From Medicago truncatula (lineage: Eukaryota; Streptophyta; Magnoliopsida; Fabales; Fabaceae), in NCBI RefSeq assembly GCF_003473485.1, contig NC_053048.1, positions 31,740,755 through 31,804,754 on the forward strand: a stretch of 64,000 nt of DNA. Direction: 5' to 3'. The stretch's first letter is position 1, and each line of letters starts with the position of its first letter. The translations under genes were made by a program, and so were the position numbers. Below, one piece after another: positions 1 to 11,771 of the stretch. Below the pieces are notes generated by a model, which was given only the letters and a program-made list of their open reading frames with translations, was not told where the DNA came from and did no database searches.

Positions 1-995
1 TTTGATCCTTTAATCAAACTGAAGATTCAAAGTAGCTGATTCTCAATTCAGTCTTATCCAAGAAGAACGAAGAATTGAAAGGGAGGTATCAACGGATATA
101 TGGATAGCACTGAGCACTTGTCTCTCGTTAATAGAGTTGACAAAGTACAAGTGTACAACCACTACCTCCACTACTCTGTTTTCTGTCTACGCTACAAGAC
201 AAAACAACAGTCATGCCTGCAGAATTTGTACGTTCAAGATGGGAATGAATTTGAAGCTTATTCTTCAAAGGACTACACCCAAATCAGGCAAAGGATCACT
301 GGTGGATAATCAAAGGATTTCAAACGACTCTTTAGACGTGCTGATTATCTCAACGTCTCTTTCACGCCTCTATATAAAGGAGTGAAGACTTGAAGATTGT
401 AGAGAGAGATACATAAGTTCAAAAGCGCCAAAACTCTGTCAATTTGATTCTACAAAGCACACTGAATTTCTGCACTGATTTGATACATCTTAGAAATTCA
501 AAGTCTAGAGTCTTTACTGTATTGTATTGTGAACACCACTGATTGTATATCAAGTGTTCAACTCAAACTCAATTCTCTGTATTTTTGTTTGATTAGAAGT
601 CTCTTGCCTGCGTGCTTGAGCATTAGAAGTCTCTTGCTTAGTGCTTGAGCATTGGAAGACTCTTGCTTGTGTGCTTGAGCAATTTTTGTGAAGTCTCATA
701 CTTAGAAAGTATTGAGCAGTTGTAATCTTTGTGATTATAGTGAAATCTCCTTGGAAGTGCAAGGGGGACTGGACTACTTCCGTGTTGTGGAAGGAACCAG
801 GATAACTGCTTGTGTCTTTGTCTTTCTTTTCTCTGTTCTGTTCTTTTCCGCTGCAATCTGACTCTGATCATTTCATCAGAAGCAATCAAACTGCTTCTGA
901 AGTTTTATCAGAAGAAGTATTTTTTAAGAGAAAAAGAAAACACAATTCAACCCCCCCCCCCCCCCCCCCTTCTTGTGTTTTTCACCTTCAGTTTC
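1..995 (+). mobile_element. Partial LTR of a SIRE/Maximus-like Ty1/copia retrotransposon
   Basis: The sequence has the look of legume SIRE-type copia LTRs: three imperfect copies of a segment around 'gaagtctcttgc...gtgcttgagca' (about 595-685), then the 'gtgaaatctccttgg...gggggact' block (740-770), 'gaaccaggataa' (793-804) and a C-rich stretch ending in 'cttcttgtgtttttcacc' near 990. No primer-binding site of the usual 'tggtatcagagc' kind and no gag or pol follow, so this is a solo or truncated LTR. The left end lies outside the window. The family assignment comes from memory of such LTRs, not from an alignment. Short open frames inside it are not genes. Confidence 0.6.
951..969. repeat. Poly-C run of 19 bases
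   Basis: Nineteen consecutive C residues lie in the 3' part of the LTR. Related LTRs carry a shorter C run here, so this is probably an expanded homopolymer. Its exact length may be unreliable. Confidence 0.9.
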
Positions 996-1847
996 TTTCG
1001 TGGAGAGGGGCTTGTACTGGTTTCGCGCTGGTTTTTGGTTACTGTTCTTTCTTCCTAGTCGTCCAAGCTTCTGTGCGCTTTCCCAACCTCCCCCACGTCG
1101 TCGGTGATCTTTAGGTCTGCAAAGGGTCGTATAGTTGTGGGGGTTCATGTCCCTGGATGGGTGGAGGTTTTCTCCTCCGCGATGTTAGATAGTACAGTGG
1201 TCCAAAGGGTGGCGCTGAAACGGTGCGTAGCGGTGCTTGTGGTGGTTGATTTTGTGGCTTGTTTTGATTTGTTTCTGTTCGAGCTGGATCAATTTGCACT
1301 ACTGTTTCCACCGTTTCTTATTAGTGTAATACTTGAGATTCAATCCCCTATATATATAATATATTTTGCCATTAAAAAAACAGTAGAAATATTCATCAAC
1401 ATGTTATCCACTTTTTGTCCTTAATCCCAAATTGTAGTTTGGTTGATAACTACAAGAGATATTATTTGAAGGGATATGAGTTTATGTTGAACCAAATTGG
1501 TAAAATATTTTTTTTCTAGAAAACACCTTTTATAGGTCATTTTCAGAATTTTTTTTCAAGAAATTTTGGTTTTTGAATGGCCTATTAAGGGTGTTTTTCG
1601 GAAAAAAATATATTTTACGAGGATGCAAATCAAACCGAAAATTTTATAGGGGCGAAAATCAAAAATGACATATATTACAGGGGTGAAAAGCACTATTAAC
1701 CTTACTTTTTTCATTACCAGTATCATATTAATTAAGAATATTTTATTAAATGAATATCATTTTATTATAAAAATTAATATACTCAATAACTTTCATTTTG
1801 TTAAGGAACACTCGATGACTTTTTTTAAAAGGTTGCATAATCATATA
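996..1847. other. Intergenic, no gene recognised
   Basis: The first 320 bases (to about 1320) are less AT-rich than their surroundings and contain two overlapping short open frames, neither matching a family I know. This part could be the edge of an unrecognised retroelement. From 1330 onward it is plain AT-rich spacer. Confidence 0.5.
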
Positions 1848-1980
1848 CTTCCTTCGGTCCTTATTATAAGAAAAAATTGACTTTTTAGGTTCATAGAATA
1901 ATTAATGTATAGATTAAATACATCACTTATACAATGAACTAAAAAAGTTAATTGTCTCTTATAATAAGGATCGGAGGGAG
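1848..1980. mobile_element. Stowaway-like MITE (Tc1/mariner type)
   Basis: Terminal inverted repeats 'cttccttcggtcc' and 'ggatcggagggag' bound a 133-bp palindromic element flanked by TA on both sides (1846-1847, 1981-1982). The TA target duplication and the CTCCCTCCG-type ends are typical of Stowaway MITEs. It has no coding capacity. Confidence 0.85.
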
Positions 1981-2247
1981 TACAATATTCAATGAGAGGG
2001 ACCTCTCTCTCGAACAAACAATGCATTAAATTTCAATAATTTATCTTTGTTTTCCAATAATACCATTAAATTAAAATGATTTGTTATTACAAGATTTTTT
2101 GTAGTAAAATATTATTCATTTTGCTCAAAAAAATTATTATTCATTCTTCTTTGAAAAAAAATCATATTCTTTATTTTCAAAACTAAAAATTTGTATAACA
2201 ATTAATGATAATATAAATACAATTTAGTAGAAATATATGTATCAATT

Positions 2248-2286
<39 letters not shown>

Positions 2287-4011
2287 GAAAAATTAAACTA
2301 CTGTGTACTAAGATATGATTTGGAAGAAGTAGTAAAACAACAACATATTTTTTTATATATATATATAAAATATAGTATTTTTTTTCTTATAGAAAATGGC
2401 AGTAAATAACAACATTTAATAGTATATATCTAAGTACAGACATACATTTCCCTTCAAAAAAAAAGTACAGACATATAATTATTCAGAAAGAAAAAAAAAA
2501 AGCACGACTGACATGCATTAATGTTCTTCAGTTCGAGAAGTTACAAAATTTAATAATAATGACGTACTACTATTTGAAATTATTTCAAAATTGATATTTA
2601 ATGTGTGTCAGATTAATTAGTTTAAGTTTCTTATTCCTTTTCTGTGTGTGTTTTCTAGTTATTGGCAGAACCTTCCAAACCACAGTAAACTCGTGAACCT
2701 TTTTTTTTATTTTTTTAAATAGTGGTGAACCATTAATTTTGGGACATATATTGTACTATCGTTCGTTCTATAAGATGCCACAGATTGAATGCATGCATGA
2801 CTATGTACCTAAGAAATATCAAGAAAAAATCAATGAAAGATTATGCATTGTCTTAAAAAAAAGTCTCGATCACAATTAATTTTGGACTTATATATTGCCA
2901 TTTCTACACTAGGGATGCATTAAACAATCGGTTGATGATGTAAATGTGCTATAAATGTGCTCAAGGGTCACAAAACACGCTTCATGTTGCTTCACATAAA
3001 AAAATGCACACAAGGTCAATAGTGCAATAGGTCCATATTTTTAGATCCTTATACAAAAAAGAATATACAGCATTTCCATTTTTTTGTGAAATGAGCTTTG
3101 TCAATATAGCAAGAACAAGAAAGTTGGATGGGAGAGGTCTCCAACTCGTACAATAAAAATAATAACAAAGTCGATCATATTGTTAGAATATGATAAAAAC
3201 AGCATTGTATACAATATGGCATATAAAATGGACCATGACATTCCTTTCAATACATCACAATAACAACATGTATACCACGAACCTATGATAAGACTGAACA
3301 TTAATATAAACAAATGTTGCATCAATAATTAAATTTGTTTTTATTTTGACTTTGTGTAGGTTCTATTATGAAAAAACTCAATGAATTGATTTTAAAAAAT
3401 TGATTAGGAGTAAAATTTAGTTGAATAAATAGTAATTGATGTTTTTTTTATAAAAAGAAATCATTGATGTAAACATTAGTTGAAAAAAAGGGAAAGTTGG
3501 TCATCAATTATAGAAGCAAAAGTTCGAAATTCTAACTTTAATGGAGAATCTCTGTAAATAAAATAAGTATTGTTGGTTCCACTTTTGAAGGATGTAAAAT
3601 TGAGTATAAACGTCTAGAATTGATTTTGGTATGTTTAGATAATTTCCGTAAAATTAATTTTGCCTCAAGAATTGATTTCATATTGAATTTTAACCTTATT
3701 CATCATTTCAGCCTTCAAATTTATCTTTTAACTTGTTTTTATGTGAATGTGTTATTCATATATAAACTATTTCATCCGCTCTTAAATATATGTCACAGAT
3801 GACCACTTCATACATGTCAAAACATAATTTTGATCTTCTCTAAAAAAATTACAACATGTAGTTAAGAACATATATGGTTTGCATTTAAGTTAAGGAAAAT
3901 GCTAACGAGTTCTCTAAGAACATTATTTAAGGACTTTAGATAGTGAATTTTTATATAAACTTGTGCATGCAACTCATAGGAAATTGAAGTATTAAACATT
4001 TTTAATGAAAT
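1981..4011. other. AT-rich intergenic spacer
   Basis: I see no gene or recognisable mobile element here, apart from the TA microsatellite at 2250-2283 and several A/T homopolymers. The open frames at 3101-3325 and 3620-3802 lack any recognisable domain and look like chance frames. Confidence 0.6.
2250..2283. repeat. (TA)n microsatellite
   Basis: An uninterrupted alternating AT/TA tract of about 34 bases. A shorter TA tract follows at about 2355-2367. Confidence 0.95.
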
Positions 4012-4158
4012 CACCCTCCTGTCACTATTATAAATCAAAATTTACATTTTAGGTTCATTCAATAAATGATGTATGTGGTTTATAATGTAGACCATGTACA
4101 TTATTTATTGAATGAACATAAAATGTGGATTTTTGTTTATAACAATGATCAGAGAGTG
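4012..4158. mobile_element. Stowaway-like MITE
   Basis: A palindromic element of about 147 bp with ends 'caccctcctgtcac' and 'gatcagagagtg'. Its inner arms 'ggttcattcaataaatgatg' and the matching complement are shared with the MITEs at 5.35, 6.0 and 6.14 kb, so they form one local family. Confidence 0.75.
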
Positions 4159-4268
4159 TAATTTTTTAGTGAGAAATGCTAACAAGTGTCCTAATGGCAA
4201 TTGATAAGAAGTTTAAAGTAGCAACTTTATCTTAGAAATTGTGCATTCAACTTATTAATTTTTTTGAG

Positions 4269-5276
4269 TAAATGGTCACTTTGGTCCCTAACTCTGCATA
4301 TCGCTGTCACAAAGGTCTCTGACTTAGGATTAAATACAAAATAGTCATTGAATGTGCACTTTCATTTAAGTCTCTGACGTTAAAAACTTCTATTAACTGA
4401 TGAGGTGACATGCATGAGTGTCACATGAACTAAAGTGAAAGTAGAAAATGGTCACTTTGATCCCTAAACCGAAAATCAATATTCCTAAATTGAATCTCAA
4501 ATCCCTAAACCCCGAATATAATCCCCAAATCATTAAATCTCTAAATCTCATCTAATTTCCTCTTTGTTCAAAATTAAATTCTTTTTTTTTCTTTTTTTGC
4601 TATTGTTAATCAGTGAAGATTTGTGGTAAGAAAGGAACATAGTCAACTTCAAATTTTGTGTGTTGTAGATCAAAGGAGTTTAGTGTATATGGTGTTGACT
4701 ATTATAATTAATAGTATGTCTCATGTGAAATGTCTCCATACTTTGGCTAAACTAAACATGATCGAAAATAGCTGCAAGAATAACTTACTTTCTACTAAAA
4801 TACATTTATCAAACATGCATGTAGAAACATACAAGTAAGTTTCATTGCATTTACACTATAGAATGATGGAAAGATTATAATTTTTGGAATTGAGGAGTAA
4901 AATGTGGTGATTTCTTATAAATAAACATTAGCATTCATTATAATTCAGAAAATTAACAACAAAAAAAGAAATTGATTTTGAACAAAAGAGGGAATTAAAA
5001 GATATTTAGGGATTGAAGATTAAATTTGGGATTTAGGAATTTGAGATTCAATTTGGTGATATGATTTTTAGTTCAGGGATCAAAGTGACATTTTTTTACT
5101 TTCACTTTAGTCCTTGTGACAAATCATGCACGCCACCTCGTCAGTTAACATAATTTTTTAACGTCATAGAATAAATGATAACAAAGATGCACATTCAGAG
5201 ACTATTTGTATTTACTCCTGAGTCAGAGACATTTGTGACAACGAGATACAAAGTCAGAGATCAAAATGACGATTTA
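4269..5276. mobile_element. Non-autonomous DNA transposon with ~320-bp terminal inverted repeats
   Basis: The left arm (4269 to about 4595) is matched by the reverse complement of the right arm (about 4955-5276): 'aaatggtcactttgg' opposite 'taaatcgtcattttgatc', continuing through the 'ctctgac', 'gaggtg' and 'aatccctaaa' blocks. The roughly 350-bp centre has no recognisable coding sequence; a 71-codon open frame at 4623-4838 has no known domain. Very long inverted repeats of this kind suggest a Mutator-like or foldback element. I could not fix a target-site duplication, so the superfamily is uncertain. Confidence 0.8.
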
Positions 5277-5352
5277 ATTTAAAAGCATATTTTTCTCCAT
5301 AAATATCACAATTATTTCTTTTTCTGAATATTTACCAAGTGTGCTAAGAATA

Positions 5353-5498
5353 CACCCTCCGGTCACTAATATAAGCAAAAATCTACATTTTAGGTTCATT
5401 CATTTAATGATACACATGGTCTTTATTATAAATCATATACATCATTAAATAAATGACCTAAAATATAGATTTTTGTTTATATTAATAATCGGAGGATA
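5353..5498. mobile_element. Stowaway-like MITE
   Basis: Ends 'caccctccggtcac' and 'aataatcggaggatata' bound a palindrome whose inner arms match the neighbouring MITEs. Confidence 0.8.
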
Positions 5499-5997
5499 TA
5501 CTCGTTAGTATAATATTTTTTAATTTAAAATCATTAATGTCGTTAGAACACTCGTTAATTAGATTTTAAGTCTCCTTAAAAAAAAAAACTAGATTTTAAG
5601 TCAATATTAGACGTAATCATTTTTACGAAAGTAGGTAAATCATTCAAAATCAATCTTAGACAACATAATCACTTGATCGGAATGGCACACTTCAAAAGCT
5701 GTAAATATGGGTCAAACATGAAACATGGGAGTTAAGATTAGATTCCCTCGAGATGTAGGAAAGTACTATAATCCAATGGTTGTGATTTAAGAGAGAAGAT
5801 GGAACCTCGTAAATCGTGCGGTTCAAAATTTGGATTGGTGGAACACGCTCCTCTCTGATTGTGAGAGGGTCCCAGTTGGTTTTTCGAATGGTATTTATGA
5901 TTGGTTCTAAACTGCTGCTCCATCAATAAATCTTTGTCCCCACAACCTGCCAGGTTGCTCCACCCATCGTTAACACTTTCTTGGTGAATAATACATA

Positions 5998-6288
5998 TTT
6001 CGATGATTAATATAAACAAAAATTCACTTTTTGGATACATTCAATTAATTATGTCTGTGACATATAATAAAGACCACATACATCATTAATTGAATATATC
6101 TAAAAAGTGAATTTTTATTTATATTAGTAACCGGAGGATGTACTCTCTCCGTTTTTAAATATAAGCAAAATTGATTTTTTAGATTCATTTATTTAATGAT
6201 GTATATGACATTAATTATGAACCACATACATCATTAACTGAATGAACTTAAAAAGTCAATTTTATTTATATTTTGAAACGGAAGGAAT
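5998..6288. mobile_element. Two Stowaway-like MITEs side by side
   Basis: The first copy (about 5998-6139) ends in 'gtaaccggaggatgta'. The second (about 6142-6288) begins 'ctctctccgttttt' and ends 'gaaacggaaggaa'. Both share the 'catacatcattaa' inner arm. They abut within a few bases, meaning one inserted next to the other. Confidence 0.8.
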
Positions 6289-6607
6289 ATTCCTATAAAA
6301 AAAAATTTGTTAATTTTTATTTTCTAAGTAAAAAAATAACGAATTATTGTATTGAAAAATATGTACTCAAAAAATATTAAATTACTTTTTAAGACAAAGT
6401 TTATATGTTTTTAAGTCCAAGTTCCTATTTTTGTTTAGTAAAAGTCCAAGTTCCTATTGAAAATGTCTTTTCAATTAAAGTCTAATTTTCTTATAAAAAA
6501 AAGTCTTAGTTCTGAAAATGTTTTTAAGTTAAAAATTTTGTTGGTCAAAAACTTGGAGATTAATGATCTAGTTTGCTATCCTTCAAAAAGATGATCTAGT
6601 TTGCTAC

Positions 6608-6905
6608 TCTGACTCTCTACATAGCATCAACCTCATTAAATGTTATTCATTGAAGTTTCATGCGTACGTTATTTTGATTCAGGATATAAAAGAGTTATTG
6701 GAGCAGATAAATGTCATAGTTTGTCACACCGTTGAGAAAGAAATCGATGTGTTGATTTTATGGCTAAACTTGGAGCCACATCCTTAATAATCTTTTTCTG
6801 CCATAGGGTCTCCTAAATCTTCAGAATGCAAACGTGGCTGGAACCTTCTTTTCTCGAGACTAGTTTGTCTTTTTGCTTAATGTTTTTCTTTTAGCCTTGT
6901 AACAA
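6608..6905 (+). pseudogene. LINE-type RNase H-like (RVT_3) domain fragment
   Basis: In the frame from 6608 the sequence reads SDSLHSINLIKC..., then LIQDIKELLEQ... and VCHT. After a frameshift it continues CVDFMAKLGATSL near 6745-6785. This is the pattern of the RNase H-like domain of plant LINE polyproteins, which has an acidic DSL motif and a conserved VDFMAKLGA block near its end. A run resembling a LINE 3' end ('ttttagccttgtaacaaaaa') follows. Only this C-terminal piece remains and it is frameshifted, so it is dead. The identification rests on motif memory. Confidence 0.6.
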
Positions 6906-7270
6906 AAAATAAATATTAATATGCAAATTTTTATATAGGTTCGTAGTAATTGATGTCGTTTTAATATTTTGTTGTGAACAATGCATCATTTTCATGCAAT
7001 AACCACTACGGTCTCTAAATTTTGAAATTGTAAACACATCCCTATGTCTCTTTGTTTATAATTTTATGGACTAAATTGGCCAATGAAAAATATATTTGAA
7101 GACTAAATTGATTATCTAAAAACAAATCAAATTATTAATAAATAAAAAAGATAATGTTTTTACAATTTTAAACATTTATGAACCAATATGTAACAATGAG
7201 TTACACCCTTCCAACTACCAAAACTATGATTCAGTAAACAACTACAACAAAGCAAATATAAAAATGGAGA

Positions 7271-7434
7271 ATGTTAAACGGTGCCCTCAGGGCATTGGTT
7301 AAGGAACCAAAATAAGTAACTTTTTATAAAAAGTGGTGTAATTATTACTTAATTAAAAGTCAAAATCTATATTTTTAAAACAAATTTTCTATTTATAGTT
7401 TCCTTAACCATTGCCCTGAGGGCACTGGTTAGCA
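7271..7434. mobile_element. MITE with 'gccctcagggca' terminal inverted repeats
   Basis: Inverted ends of about 35 bp ('ggtgccctcagggcattggt' versus 'ccattgccctgagggcac') enclose roughly 100 bp of AT-rich sequence. Each end contains the small palindrome 'gccctcagggc'. No coding sequence. Confidence 0.8.
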
Positions 7435-7536
7435 AGACCCGTATAAAATAGGAACAAGTTCACATAAATTTGAACCAAGGAAATCAGACAGGAGAAATCA
7501 CTCGGATCAACAGCAGTGGACTCCACCTCCGAACAA

Positions 7537-7691
7537 CTTCTCATTGGTGGAGACTCTCAAAAATTGTATTTTTTGTACCCGTTGATTGACCACGTTAAAA
7601 CAAGATTGTTAGGTTGGAAGAGTAGGAACCTTTCGATGGGGGGTCGCTTAGTCCTTCTAAAGCATGTTTTGTCCTCTTTACCAGGTTAAAG
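7537..7691 (+). pseudogene. LINE (L1-type) reverse transcriptase C-terminal fragment
   Basis: One open frame reads IGGDSQKLYFLYPLIDHVKT, then RLLGWKSRNLSMGGRLVLLK and HVLSSLP before a stop. The IGG...RLxGWKSxxLSxGGRLxLLKxVLxSLP pattern is characteristic of the region just after the reverse transcriptase fingers/palm in plant L1 elements. Only about 50 codons survive, so this is a fragment. It may derive from the same decayed LINE as the RNase H piece at 6.6 kb, but the order (RNase H upstream of RT) would require rearrangement. Confidence 0.75.
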
Positions 7692-9224
7692 ACGATCAAT
7701 AGGTAAAGTGTTAGATAAGACAATGTTACCATCTATATTTGTGTCTAAAGAGTGTTAGATAATGTTAAGATTAAGATCATTGGGTCGTAGAGAATGATAA
7801 GCTTCAAAGAATCACATCACAACGATTAAATCGATGGTTGCGTTTAGCATGAAACCTTAAAGTTTTGATCTATGATGGACCAATTTCTCTTTCACCTTTA
7901 AATTAAATCATCTACCAATTCTTATTATGGTCTATCCACACCAACCTATCAACTTCAGCTCACACATTACAAGTTCCCTCTAAAAGACTTCAGCTCCTTC
8001 CTCTTTCGATGGGTTTGAAAGCTTAATAGTTAATACTAATAATCACAAAGTTTGGAAGTAAAATCTAGACACCATAATCACACATAACATCACATCTATA
8101 ATTAAAATTTCAAAGTATTTGAGTTTTCTTAAATTATTTTATCAAATCTTGTTCATTATTTGATTATTTAAAGTAAGACTTTTAAAATCGTGGTACGAGG
8201 TATTAGGATTGTAGGAATTTTAAAATCCAACAAGTTTATTAAGACATTGTTTGTTTGAGTGAGGAAGAAATTCCTCAATTGTTAAGAAATTGTTACGGAG
8301 TATAAATTTAAATCAATTTATCATGAATATAGACTATTCTACCATAAACTATCATCTTCTTATACATGTTCCGTTTGAATAATAAATTGATAATAATTTA
8401 TTCCTTCAAAAGTAAATTGATAATATTGTTAGGACAATTAAAAACATCGAATTTGTTGTACCAAAAAAAAAATCGAATTTGAAATAACTTTTTGGTAACA
8501 ATTAACGGCATATATTGATTTGTAAAAAAAAAAACAATTAACGAGATATATATCGTTTTTTTTTACTATTATAAGACTGATGACTAATAATAATAATAAT
8601 AGTTACTTAATAAATCAAAACTCATTCCTTCAAACAAAACGTATAGATAATAAAAGAATACACATAAGAACAAGACAACAAAGAAAACAATAACATTTGG
8701 TAACGTGATATTGAGTGAAAAAAATTAAATAATATGATCAACACAATCACTTCGTTAATTTAAGAAAATAAAAACGACGAGAACCACAAAAGTAAAATCT
8801 GGAAAAAAGAAAAGAAACTATGCATGATCCCACATGTTGATGAGTGATGTGGGAGAAGAAAGAAAATATAATGGGAGTAAAAGTCTCAAGAAATCTCATG
8901 TCTTTGCATGAGATTGTTAGTTTTAAAATTTTCAACTAAAAAGTCTCACAAAATCTATTCTATTAAGAAATTCATTAAAATCTATAAATTTTTGAATACC
9001 AAAGACTATTTTTAAGTTATGAAAAATTTTAATTGAATACCATCAGATTTTGTTGGACTCTTTAAAAATTCATGAAAATCATAATTGAATACCACCGAAT
9101 TTATTCTAATCTTTTAAAATCATGATTGAATACCTCAAGATTTTTCTATAACCAAAAAGTCTTTTAAAATCTTTCGAACTCCCAATGCAATACACCCTCT
9201 AAGTTTTTTCTTCCTTCTTCTTTA
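7692..9224. other. AT-rich intergenic region
   Basis: I see no gene. From about 8870 to 9200 the sequence is built of loosely repeated words such as 'attgaatacc' and 'aaaatc', which may be the end of a decayed DNA element. The 62-codon open frame at 8747-8935 shows no domain. Confidence 0.5.
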
Positions 9225-9717
9225 TTTATGGAAAATGGGGCGGTTTTGGGTCCTTTTTACCTAGAATCACTCTCTGCTCCACTTTTTCATCTTTTAATTT
9301 TATTAAGTTGTTTCTATCAAGATTAGATTTTTCTTTTTCTTTCTTGTTTTTTCTTCTTCGATTTTGTGATTTCAGTGTGACGATGTTTTGTTCATCGTCT
9401 TGGTGCGGTGTTGTTTGATTTTCTGTCTTATTGCGGTATTTTTTAGCTCATACTGACATATTAGCTTCAATCAATTACATATACTCAATAATTGACTAGA
9501 TTGTCACATACCAAAGACAAACATTGTGGCCACTTTAATTTACTCACATTATTTATAGGTATTTTGCTGTTTCATGCTATTAAATTATATTGGATATTGT
9601 GAGTTTGAGCGTGTATTCACCATTTTTTATTTCATCGATGTTGATTTTATGTTCATTATTTATTTATATGCTCTACCAATTTAAATGAATGAAAATAATT
9701 TCTTTTAGTAAAAAATA
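9225..9717 (+). mobile_element. Putative short non-LTR retroelement, copy 1
   Basis: This segment shares landmarks in the same order with the reverse strand of 57.6-58.0 kb: 'gggtcc' near the start, 'cgtcttggtgcggtgttg' at about 9398-9415, and the 3' end 'caatttaaatgaatgaaaat' followed by an A-rich tail ending near 9717. The 3' tail and absence of inverted repeats suggest a retroposed, non-coding element. It lacks the protein signatures of LINEs. I do not know an established name for the family. Confidence 0.45.
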
Positions 9718-11267
9718 AGATTTATACTCATTACTCGTACCAGTTGTGGTCGACTATAGGACCTATATATTCTATGTTAGTATTTTCGCTGAGAGTATGG
9801 AGTGAACCATCAACCTCTTTAAACATCCCTTCCCAGCCACCAAACTAACTTTATATCTCATAGACTCATACTAAATATGTTAAAATGGATGGAGTGCAGT
9901 AAATGCTTGATAACCTTTTTCTTTTATGTTGACAAAGTCAATTTTACATCTTAGTTTGATTTTATTCCTTTACAAAAATTGAAGAAAGCTAGGGGACAAA
10001 GTCAATAACAACAAATGGGTCTAATTCAAAGGAATAAAATGACACAAATCAAATCACAATGTTGACAAATTATGGGTCATTTCTTTCACTTTCGTGACAT
10101 GCTTCTAGAATCGTCTCCTTTGTTTTTTATGCTGTATTCATTTATCTTTCGTCTTCAACATTTTTACACACATGCATATTTGTCAAATTTTAACACTTTA
10201 CGTTTATTATTATCAAATAAAAATGTGACCGTTGAATTCAAAAGGTTCACATGCATAAAGGGAAATATTAACCACAATATCCAAGCTCATAGGTGCATCA
10301 AATGGAGGAAAAACTTCAATAATAATCTGTGATAAAAATTTATGGCTCAAGCTTAAAGAAGTTTTACGATTCAACTATAAAAACACCATGTTGTATGGAA
10401 ATAGATGTTGGGTTGTATATAGCTACCGCAGAAGTATGGTGAATAGTATAGAGATGACAATATTAAATTATATGAATGATCAACAAGTTCTTTCAAAAAA
10501 AAAAATGAATGATCAACAAGTAAAAAATAGGATTAAGAATGAATTCATTAGAGAAAAAAATGTAGTTAGTTTAGTAAAATAGTTCGAGAGAAAGTTTTTT
10601 AGAAAAAATAGTTCGAAAAAAAGGAAAATGAAAGAAGTTATAGTTGCACTCACATCGGAATGTAATATAAGCAAAAGTGGTAGTTAAAAGTCGATGTATG
10701 TGGTTAAAAATTTAATCCAACATCAACTTTTCGACCAACATTTTTGCTTATATTTCATTTCGGAGAGAGTTAATTCCTATCTTCCCTTGCTGTTGAAGAC
10801 AAACATATGCAGATTCATCAAATATGCGAGTTAGAAACCCAATTGTTTTTTTATGGTGTCACGAAACAAACCTTTCTGGCCTTTTCCCTTTTTCCTCCAA
10901 AGAATTTAATGTGGACAATGACCATTTTAGCATCTCCTCATATCATGGTATCACTTGAACACATTTTCTTGAACCTGGATTTCCCATCACCACTCACCTA
11001 TCACCGCATGCATTTATGCGGTCAGAGAATACGTGACAGTCCAATCGAAATCGAACGGCCCAGATCTCAATCAAACAATCACAAATCTCCTAGTTGTGTG
11101 AATGCTTGAGTTAAAGACTGCAGGGATTTATGAATACCTTGCTAGAATTAGGGCTCTTGCCACATCTATGCCTCTGGTATATTTCTGATAGCAATTGGAT
11201 GTTTTTGTATCATATTATTAATAAGTGTAATATATTAGCAGTGCATAGCAAGTAATCTCAGTTTATC
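9718..11267. other. Intergenic region, no supported gene
   Basis: It contains one MITE (10649-10770). The 100-codon open frame at 10807-11109 has no recognisable domain and no clear splice context. I treat it as unsupported. Confidence 0.5.
10649..10770. mobile_element. Stowaway-like MITE
   Basis: A palindrome of about 122 bp with ends 'actcacatcggaatgtaata' and 'tatttcatttcggagagagt'. The inner arms ('gtcgatgt...acatcaac') pair as well. Confidence 0.7.
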
Positions 11268-11771
11268 TTTCTATCTAAAATTATTTTCATAAAACTCATT
11301 CAGATTTTTATCAGGAGAAAACCCTAAGCAACTAAGACAACCAAATCTATAACCAAAACTTTGATTTTTGTTGCTTAAAAGGGACAATACTTTATCTTTC
11401 ATTATACCTATATAATTGTGTGATTATTTCTTCGGGTTAGAAGATATAATTAGCTACAAACCTATCTAAAGTATTGATATCACAAGCTTAATATCTAATA
11501 TTGCTGACGTGGCTTATGGAATGAAGTGTAGATTTTTAAGTGTGACAAGAAAAAAGGTGCAGAATTATGCATTTGAGTAAGGTGTGGCTGAAGATATGAC
11601 AGATGCAAAAACAAATGCTGATTTCCCAATTGAAGTAGCTAACACTAGCAGTTTTCAAAATTCTATCTGAGTGGTCTTGCAAATATACCAGTTCCAAAAT
11701 AGCAGATTTTAACTACATGATGAAGCATAAAGAATGTACAATTCAAAATGAAATGGTCCCATCAAGCATCT

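Noticed and set aside
5738..6040. 100-codon open frame on the minus strand
   Set aside because: No domain recognised. It overlaps the start of a MITE and has no introns or conserved neighbours to support it.
10807..11109. 100-codon open frame
   Set aside because: No recognisable domain, no splice context and no related sequence in the window. Length alone is not enough in AT-rich plant DNA.
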